Source: VRUE01 sp963706605 (lineage in GTDB: Bacteria > Actinomycetota > Thermoleophilia > Solirubrobacterales > 70-9). Taken from it: DNA of 64,000 nucleotides. Shown in pieces: positions 59,452 through 64,000 of the stretch. The stretch covers positions 496,001-560,000 of the forward strand of contig OY970165.1 in the NCBI GenBank assembly GCA_963706605.1, in the 5' to 3' direction. Both the position numbers and the translations under genes were made by a program. Position 1 is the stretch's first letter. The number at the start of each line of letters is the position of its first letter. The notes beneath the pieces are model-generated. The model ran no database searches. It was given only the letters and a program-made list of their open reading frames with translations, and was not told the origin of the DNA.

Positions 59452-60684
59452 TTAGACGGTCGCGGCTGCCTGCTCGGACTGGCTGTCGCGGGCGGCGTCG
59501 GCCTTCTTGGCTTCGGCCTCCGGAGTGGGCTCGCTGGCGTTACGCGGCAACAACACTTCTTTGGCAATGACCAGACGCTGGATCTGGCTGGTGCCCTCGT
59601 ACAGCTGCATGATCTTCGCGTCGCGCATCAGTTTCTCGACCGGGTACTCCTTGATGAAGCCGTAGCCGCCGTAGACCTGAACCGCGTCCACGGTGATCTC
59701 CATCGCCGAGTCGGCGGCGAAGCGCTTCGCCTCGGAGGAGACGAGGGTGTTGCGCTTGCCCTGGTCGAGCAGGACGGCCGAGTTCCAGACCAACAAGCGG
59801 CCGGCGTCGACCTTGGTCGCCATGTCGGCGATCATGAACTGAATCGCCTGGTGCATCGCGATCGGCACGCCGAACTGGACCCTTTCCTTCGAGTACTCGG
59901 CGGCGTACTCGAACGCGGCGCGGCCGATCCCGACCGCCATCGCCGAGACGCCCGGACGGGTGCGATCGAGGGTCATCATCGCCAGCTTGAAGCCCTTGTT
60001 TTCCTCGCCGATCAGGTTCTCGGCCGGGATCTCCACGTCGTTGAAGGAGATCGTCGCGGTGTTGGAGGCCCGCTGGCCCATCTTGTCCTCCTTCTTGTCG
60101 ACGGTGACCCCGGGCAGGTCGGCGTCGACGACGAAGGCGCTGATCCCGCGGTGGCCGGCCTCAGGATCGGTCTTGGCGTAGACCGTGAAGTAATCGGCGT
60201 AGGTGCCGTTGGTGATGAAGCACTTGGAGCCGTTGATGACGTACTTGTCGCCCTGCTTGACGGCACGGGTCTTCATCCCGGAGACGTCGGAGCCGGCGTC
60301 GGGCTCGGTGAGACAGAAGGAAGCCAGCTTGGCGCTTTCGGTCAGCATCCCGAGGTACTTCTTCTTGGTCTCCTCGGAGCCGCCGAGGGTGATCGGCGCC
60401 GAGGCGAGGCCGTTGGCCATCAGCGAGGTGCCGATGCCGGAACAGCCCCAGCCCATCTCCTCCTCGATCAGGCAGCCGGAGAGGTAGTCGAGGCCGGGTC
60501 CGCCGTAGGCCTCTGGGATGTGGGTGTTCATCAACCCGACCTCCCAGGCCTTGTCGATGATCTCCTGCGGCCAGGTGCCCTCTTTATCGAGCTCCCAGGC
60601 GACTTTGCGGATCTCTTTCTCCGCGAAGTTGTGCGCCAGCTCTTGCAGATCCTTCTGCTCGTCGGTCAGGGTGAAGTCAACCAC
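59452..60684 (-). CDS. Acyl-CoA dehydrogenase
   Basis: 410 residues. VDFTLTDEQKDLQELAHNFAEKEIRKVAWE is the N-terminal domain, FCLTEPDAGSDVSG the FAD/acyl signature, and VDAVQVYGGYGFIKEYPVEKLMRDAKIMQLYEGTSQIQR the C-terminal domain with the catalytic Glu in YEGTSQ, as in short- and medium-chain enzymes. A 20-residue Ala/Glu-rich tail extends it. GTG start with GGAG. A TTGACT-N4-AGTCAA palindrome lies upstream, suggesting repression by a TetR-type fatty-acid regulator. Confidence 0.93.
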   Translation of the reverse strand: MVDFTLTDEQKDLQELAHNFAEKEIRKVAWELDKEGTWPQEIIDKAWEVGLMNTHIPEAYGGPGLDYLSGCLIEEEMGWGCSGIGTSLMANGLASAPITLGGSEETKKKYLGMLTESAKLASFCLTEPDAGSDVSGMKTRAVKQGDKYVINGSKCFITNGTYADYFTVYAKTDPEAGHRGISAFVVDADLPGVTVDKKEDKMGQRASNTATISFNDVEIPAENLIGEENKGFKLAMMTLDRTRPGVSAMAVGIGRAAFEYAAEYSKERVQFGVPIAMHQAIQFMIADMATKVDAGRLLVWNSAVLLDQGKRNTLVSSEAKRFAADSAMEITVDAVQVYGGYGFIKEYPVEKLMRDAKIMQLYEGTSQIQRLVIAKEVLLPRNASEPTPEAEAKKADAARDSQSEQAAATV

Positions 60685-60721
60685 TGCTCGAAGCTCCTTT
60701 TTCTCGGTGGGAGTGGGCCGA

Positions 60722-60737
60722 TTGACTAGTCAGTCAA
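60722..60737. promoter_or_regulatory. Candidate TetR-type operator upstream of the acyl-CoA dehydrogenase
   Basis: TTGACTAGTCAGTCAA: 6-bp arms with a 4-nt centre, 38 nt before the dehydrogenase start and overlapping a possible -35. Its shape resembles operators of TetR regulators of fatty-acid breakdown. Confidence 0.45.
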
Positions 60738-60794
60738 CCAGTGCCAAGAGTAGCGGATGGCCAGCCGGCGTGGGAACCCCTACCCTGGTTGTCG

Positions 60795-61256
60795 ATGGTT
60801 CCGTCAGGGGATCTGATCGACATCCAGGCCGGCTTCGCGCTGACGCTGATCACCCTGATCGCCCTGCCGATCGCCCTGATCGCCTTCGCCCGCACCGGGC
60901 CGCTCTGGCAGAGCATCGGCAAAGGCCCCTTCGCGATCGAGCAGGAGCTGCCGCCGCCGAGCCGCTTGGCCCAGCCCGAACCACCTGTCGACCGCGACCT
61001 GCAGGAGGCCGAGGCACGGCAGATGCTGGAGGCGAAGTCCTACCGGCGCCAGCAGCGGGGCGAGGCACCGATCGACGTCGAGGCCGAGGTGACCCGCCTG
61101 CTCGACTCCCCCGCCGCCCTGCAACCAGCGATCGACGAGAAGCTGCGCACCGAGGTCCGCCAGCTGGTGGTCGCGCGCAACGAACGCCGCATGCGCCGGG
61201 GGGAGGAGCCACTCGACGTCGAGATCGAGATCGAGCGCCAGCTCGCGGATTTGTAG
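60795..61256 (+). CDS. Single-span membrane protein of unknown function
   Basis: 153 residues. N-terminal membrane helix AGFALTLITLIALPIALIAFA, then a basic/acidic cytoplasmic region in which two related blocks recur: EAKSYRRQQRGEAPIDVEAEVTRLL and ARNERRMRRGEEPLDVEIEIERQL. This internal duplication (R-R-RGE-P-DVE-E) was not matched to a known family. The ATG was chosen because TACCCT ends 8 nt before it. The next gene begins 10 nt after its stop. Confidence 0.65.
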   Translation: MVPSGDLIDIQAGFALTLITLIALPIALIAFARTGPLWQSIGKGPFAIEQELPPPSRLAQPEPPVDRDLQEAEARQMLEAKSYRRQQRGEAPIDVEAEVTRLLDSPAALQPAIDEKLRTEVRQLVVARNERRMRRGEEPLDVEIEIERQLADL

Positions 61257-61266
61257 GATCGAGTCG

Positions 61267-61602
61267 ATGGCTGCCGACAAAGACAATCTCTACGAGGTCG
61301 AGGAGCTGCTGAACCAGCCCGGGACCTACTTCAACCCGCAGACCGAGGTGCTCGTCGTCGTCGACGACTCGACCTCGCTCGACCAGGAGGTCTTCAACCT
61401 CGAGGACTACGAGGGAGCCGACTGGGTGCGGATCTCCGACGAGGTCCCGATCGACGAGGATCACCGTGACCGGGCGTTGGAGCTCTTTCAGACCCACTAC
61501 CACCCCGGCTCGAGCGGCTCGATGTCCGAGACGGCGCTCGAGCAGGGCGACGAGGAGCTCGACGAGGACGAGGACGGCCAGGACCCGGGGCGCGAGGACT
61601 GA
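61267..61602 (+). CDS. Small acidic protein of unknown function
   Basis: 111 residues. The N-terminal 75 residues (YEVEELLNQPGTYFNPQTEVLVVVDDSTSLDQEVFNLEDYEGADWVRISDEVPIDE) form a compact predicted alpha/beta domain, followed by a strongly acidic low-complexity tail. No Cys. I recognise no family. TAGGAT, which contains the previous stop codon, ends 7 nt before the ATG, so it may have its own leaderless transcript besides read-through. Confidence 0.6.
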   Translation: MAADKDNLYEVEELLNQPGTYFNPQTEVLVVVDDSTSLDQEVFNLEDYEGADWVRISDEVPIDEDHRDRALELFQTHYHPGSSGSMSETALEQGDEELDEDEDGQDPGRED

Positions 61603-61677
61603 GGGGTTAGTCCACGCCCAATCCGAACAGAGTCGCAATCACCCCAGCCAGGCTTGCATGAGGGGCGGATAGCTGAC

Positions 61678-62097
61678 TCAGAACTTCTGTCGTTCCTCGC
61701 CGCTCACGACCCTGATATGAGAGGGACTCGAAACAATTGGCTCGAGGCCAAGCTCTTTCCGAAGGTCACCCCGAAGTGACAGAAGTAAGTCATCAAAGTC
61801 CGCGCGTTTTTCCGCAGCCAACTGATGCCCGACACGGATAGCCATTGCCGCTTGCTCGTCCGAGCCGAGAAGCTGAATGTCCGCAAGACCTTGCTCGAAT
61901 GCCCGAGCACGGTGGGTGGCCGGATCGAGGTCGCGATGGGCGATGTCAGCAAGCGCTCGGTACGCACCCAATAGGTATTCGATGCGCAGATCGCTTCGGC
62001 GGTTTGCTTGGTCACGGTGCGACGTCAAGCGATGAGCCAGAACCGCAGCAATTGCGGCAGCTGCAACACCGCCGAGAATCGTCAGGGCAAGCGTCAT
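61678..62097 (-). CDS. Hypothetical membrane-anchored protein downstream of doc
   Basis: 139 residues. N-terminal membrane helix LALTILGGVAAAAIAAVLAHRL, then a cytoplasmic helical region (SDLRIEYLLGAYRALADIAHRDLDPATHRARAFEQGLADIQLLGS), similar in layout to small hypothetical proteins often carried beside mobile or defence genes. ATG overlaps the doc stop by 1 nt, so it is translated with the toxin. Function unknown. Confidence 0.55.
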   Translation of the reverse strand: MTLALTILGGVAAAAIAAVLAHRLTSHRDQANRRSDLRIEYLLGAYRALADIAHRDLDPATHRARAFEQGLADIQLLGSDEQAAMAIRVGHQLAAEKRADFDDLLLSLRGDLRKELGLEPIVSSPSHIRVVSGEERQKF

Positions 62098-62489
62098 CAG
62101 GTGGAGGCGGTGCGCTTCTCCAGCCAACCGATGATTTCTTTGGGAGTCGCTTCGCCCGCGGCAATCTTCTCCACCATCGGCACGTCGGTGTCTGGTGCTT
62201 CGCCGACAAAGGGACGGTCGTTCTCTTCCATGAACAGCCACACCGACAGGAAGGCGGCTCGCTTGTTGCCGTCGGGAAGCGGATGGTTGCGCGCCAGATG
62301 CTCGACCAAGATGGCAGCCTTCTCGATCAAATCCGGATAGGCGTCTTGATCGTCGAAACCGGCCCGCGGCGCAGCCAGGGCGGAATCGGCAAGCGCGATT
62401 CTCGGCAGGCGAGCGATTTGCTCAGCGCTCGTTCCGAGTAGCTCTGCGGCGATCTCGCAGTAGTCGCCCAGCTCCAGGTAGATCGTCAA
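62097..62489 (-). CDS. doc: Doc-type Fic-fold toxin
   Basis: 130-residue toxin of the death-on-curing family. The motif HPLPDGNKRAAFLSVWLFME matches HxFxDxNKR with Leu in place of Phe; such Doc proteins phosphorylate EF-Tu. TTG start 3 nt after the small upstream gene. The usual Phd antitoxin is absent; a 47-residue basic protein occupies its place. Confidence 0.85.
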   Translation of the reverse strand: MTIYLELGDYCEIAAELLGTSAEQIARLPRIALADSALAAPRAGFDDQDAYPDLIEKAAILVEHLARNHPLPDGNKRAAFLSVWLFMEENDRPFVGEAPDTDVPMVEKIAAGEATPKEIIGWLEKRTAST

Positions 62490-62492
62490 GGT

Positions 62493-62636
62493 CTACTTCG
62501 CAAGCCGACGAAGCGTCTCGCGATTGGCCTTGATCGCGGCCTTGATTCGCTCGCCACGCTCCTTGGCGCTGCCGGACAAGCCAAAGCGCAGCTTGCCCTT
62601 CTCGGCAGGCGCGGCAGTGGAAGCGTGGGGCTTCAT
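62493..62636 (-). CDS. Small basic partner of doc (putative antitoxin)
   Basis: 47 residues, encoded directly upstream of doc with a 3-nt gap. The sequence begins MKPHASTAAPAEKGKLRFGL and continues with a Lys/Arg-rich helix (KERGERIKAAIKANRETLRRL). It is too short for a Phd fold; the amphipathic helix could occupy the Doc active-site groove as the Phd C-terminal helix does. Antitoxin role is inference from position and size. Confidence 0.6.
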   Translation of the reverse strand: MKPHASTAAPAEKGKLRFGLSGSAKERGERIKAAIKANRETLRRLAK

Positions 62637-62709
62637 CGCTTAGACATTGTTGCAGGAGGCTCGGTGGCGTTGAGGTCAACCGCTGACTCTTGAGCTAGCC
62701 TCCGCACCG

Positions 62710-63165
62710 ATGCTCCAGGCAGGTGACAAAGCGCCCAACATCGAATTGCCAGACCAGAACGGCGATCCGGTCAAGCTCGCCGATCTGAAGGGCCAGATGG
62801 TCGTACTGTATTTTTATCCCCGCGCCGATACGCCGGGCTGCACGACCCAGGCCTGCGGGGTACGCGACCGTGGCGCTGACTATGCCGAGGCAGGCGCACG
62901 GGTGATCGGCGTCTCCCCCGACACGGTCGAGGCCGTGAAGAAGTTCGCCGACAAGTTCGACCTCGAGTTCACCCTGCTGGCCGATGCAGACCACGCCGTC
63001 GCCGACGCCTACGGCGCCTGGGTCGAGAAGTCGATGTACGGCAAGAAGTACATGGGCGTGCAGCGGGCGACCTTCTTGATCGACCCCGAGGGCAAGATCG
63101 CCAAGGTCTTCCCCAAGGTCTCGCCCAAGACCCATGACGACGTGGTCTTGAAGGCCCTCGCTTAG
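62710..63165 (+). CDS. bcp: Peroxiredoxin of the BCP/PrxQ family
   Basis: 151-residue thiol peroxidase that reduces hydroperoxides with thioredoxin. Peroxidatic Cys44 and resolving Cys49 are in DTPGCTTQAC; the fold motif LYFYPRAD and the conserved Arg in GVQRATFLID are present. TAGCCT ends 8 nt before the ATG. Its stop overlaps the end of the convergent exchanger gene by 4 nt. Confidence 0.95.
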   Translation: MLQAGDKAPNIELPDQNGDPVKLADLKGQMVVLYFYPRADTPGCTTQACGVRDRGADYAEAGARVIGVSPDTVEAVKKFADKFDLEFTLLADADHAVADAYGAWVEKSMYGKKYMGVQRATFLIDPEGKIAKVFPKVSPKTHDDVVLKALA

Positions 63166-64000
63166 GCGCCAATCGCAACGACGGCGATGTACGCGGCGTA
63201 GAGCGCGAACCAGGTGACGACTGCTGGTAGCTGGAAGCGGCCGCGGCGGTGCAGGGCCTCGTAGGCGAGGAAGCCGCCGACGAGGCCGAGGATGATCGAA
63301 AGTGCGGCGTTTCCGCTCAGCGCCCAGTCGGTGAAGATCAGGCCGATCCCGAAGGGGATCGTCGACTGGAAGACCATCGCCCCGGTGATGTTGCCGAGCG
63401 CCAGCGCGTCCTTGCCCTCGCGCACCCAGAAGAAGCTGTTGACCTTCTCCGGCAGCTCGGTGGCTAACGGGGCGAGTATCAGGGCAAGGACGATCGCGTC
63501 GACGCCCAGGCTCTCAGCGATGCTCAGCAGCTCCTCGACGAAGAGATGGGCGCCGCCGACCATCGCGCCGAGGCCGACGAGGAGCTGAGCTGCGCACAGC
63601 AGGAGGCTCGGATTCATGCGGTGCTCGGAACGGCGCTCGAAGAGGAGCGGGTCGAGCGAGGCATGGTCCTGCACCTCTCCTCCCCCGCTGAGCGTGCGGT
63701 GGATGTAGACCGGATAGGCGAGGATGACCAGCACCCCGATCGGGATCCGCAACACGCTCGGCGCGCCCCAGGCAAGTGCCAGCGAGAGGGCGAAGAAGGC
63801 GAGGAAGAAGGAGAGGTCCCGCTCCAGGGTCGGTCCGTGGGCGTCCAGATCCAGGCCCTGGCTGCGACGCTCCTTGTAGAGATAGGCGAAGAGCCCGACC
63901 AGGCCCATCGCCAGGGTCGCGAGCAGGAACGGGGCGCCGACGATCGCCCCGATCGCGACCTGATCGGCACCCTTCTCAGCGCCGATCAGGGCGACGATCG
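63162..64000 (-). CDS. Na+/Ca2+ exchanger family protein, 5' end outside the window
   Basis: C-terminal part of a cation/Ca2+ antiporter (CaCA family). The frame runs to the window edge. One alpha-repeat is visible near the edge (GAIVGAPFLLATLAMG) and the second in ELPEKVNSFFWVREGKDALALGNITGAMVFQSTIPFGIGL, with the acidic and Asn/Gly residues that bind cations. A cytoplasmic loop with RRSQGLDLDAHG lies between. Likely Ca2+ or other cation export. The total length is unknown because the N-terminus is missing. Confidence 0.85.
   Translation of the reverse strand, partial: IVALIGAEKGADQVAIGAIVGAPFLLATLAMGLVGLFAYLYKERRSQGLDLDAHGPTLERDLSFFLAFFALSLALAWGAPSVLRIPIGVLVILAYPVYIHRTLSGGGEVQDHASLDPLLFERRSEHRMNPSLLLCAAQLLVGLGAMVGGAHLFVEELLSIAESLGVDAIVLALILAPLATELPEKVNSFFWVREGKDALALGNITGAMVFQSTIPFGIGLIFTDWALSGNAALSIILGLVGGFLAYEALHRRGRFQLPAVVTWFALYAAYIAVVAIGA

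Overview
The window is high-GC DNA with dense, mostly G/C-ending codons and many GTG or TTG starts. It has a secretin-less type IV pilus locus, a Rv3679/Rv3680-like ATPase pair and a Rv3030-Rv3031-Rv3032-like polysaccharide operon. Together these point to a high-GC actinomycete-relative, most plausibly class Thermoleophilia (Solirubrobacterales-like). That assignment is inference from gene content, not from a marker phylogeny. No rRNA, tRNA, CRISPR array, integrase or transposase was seen.

Layout. 0-8 kb is central metabolism and housekeeping: thiolase, HAD phosphatase, hexapeptide acyltransferase, MeaB GTPase, PRC-barrel protein, DipZ-type thiol:disulfide protein, a VapBC pair, an acyl-CoA dehydrogenase and an XRE regulator. 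8.3-12.6 kb holds methyltransferase, GH57 and GT4 genes in the order of the mycobacterial methylglucose lipopolysaccharide genes, with a divergent second methyltransferase. 12.6-13.6 kb is a DUF559/AbiEi-like gene whose start and stop codons lie inside two inverted copies of a hairpin. 13.6-22.9 kb holds a class III adenylate cyclase, gamma-glutamyltransferase, FtsZ and ParA (both with long Pro/Glu-rich N-terminal tails), two ArsA/GET3-like ATPases, an unknown protein and an HxlR regulator.

22.9-38.7 kb is a type IV pilus locus on the minus strand: PilB, PilT, PilC, pilin, minor pilins, PilD and PilM-N-O plus two accessory proteins. A toxin-antitoxin/Fic island interrupts it at 31.7-33.7 kb. 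The pilin leader contains a strong match to a GEMM-I (cyclic-di-GMP) riboswitch, and PilB carries an MshEN-like N-terminus, so the pilus may be controlled by c-di-GMP at both the RNA and the protein level. pilC and a second pilT (43.8-44.9 kb) are each split by a single-base frameshift.

38.7-46 kb holds two paralogous double-HxlR regulators, a secreted protein with a hairpin leader, a YihY/BrkB membrane protein, the primary sigma factor with an apparent attenuator in its leader, the split pilT2 and an exported collagen-like protein. 46-50.3 kb is a duplicated module of HipA-like kinases and related SAM methyltransferases without HipB; this is the best candidate for an undescribed system. 50.5-64 kb holds a cupin, a small Cys-rich protein, RecD2 helicase, a TVP38-like membrane protein, a secreted S8 peptidase with Glu where His is usual, a lipoprotein, CspA, TypA, a second acyl-CoA dehydrogenase, small hypotheticals, a Doc toxin with an unannotated-size 47-residue partner, a peroxiredoxin and the end of a Na+/Ca2+ exchanger.

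Two organisation features recur. First, many genes have a TANNNT hexamer 6-10 nt before the start codon, so they are probably leaderless; in two places two such hexamers overlap back to back. Second, three copies of a long CATATG-centred palindrome (14.8, 22.5 and 36.1 kb) sit between co-directional genes.
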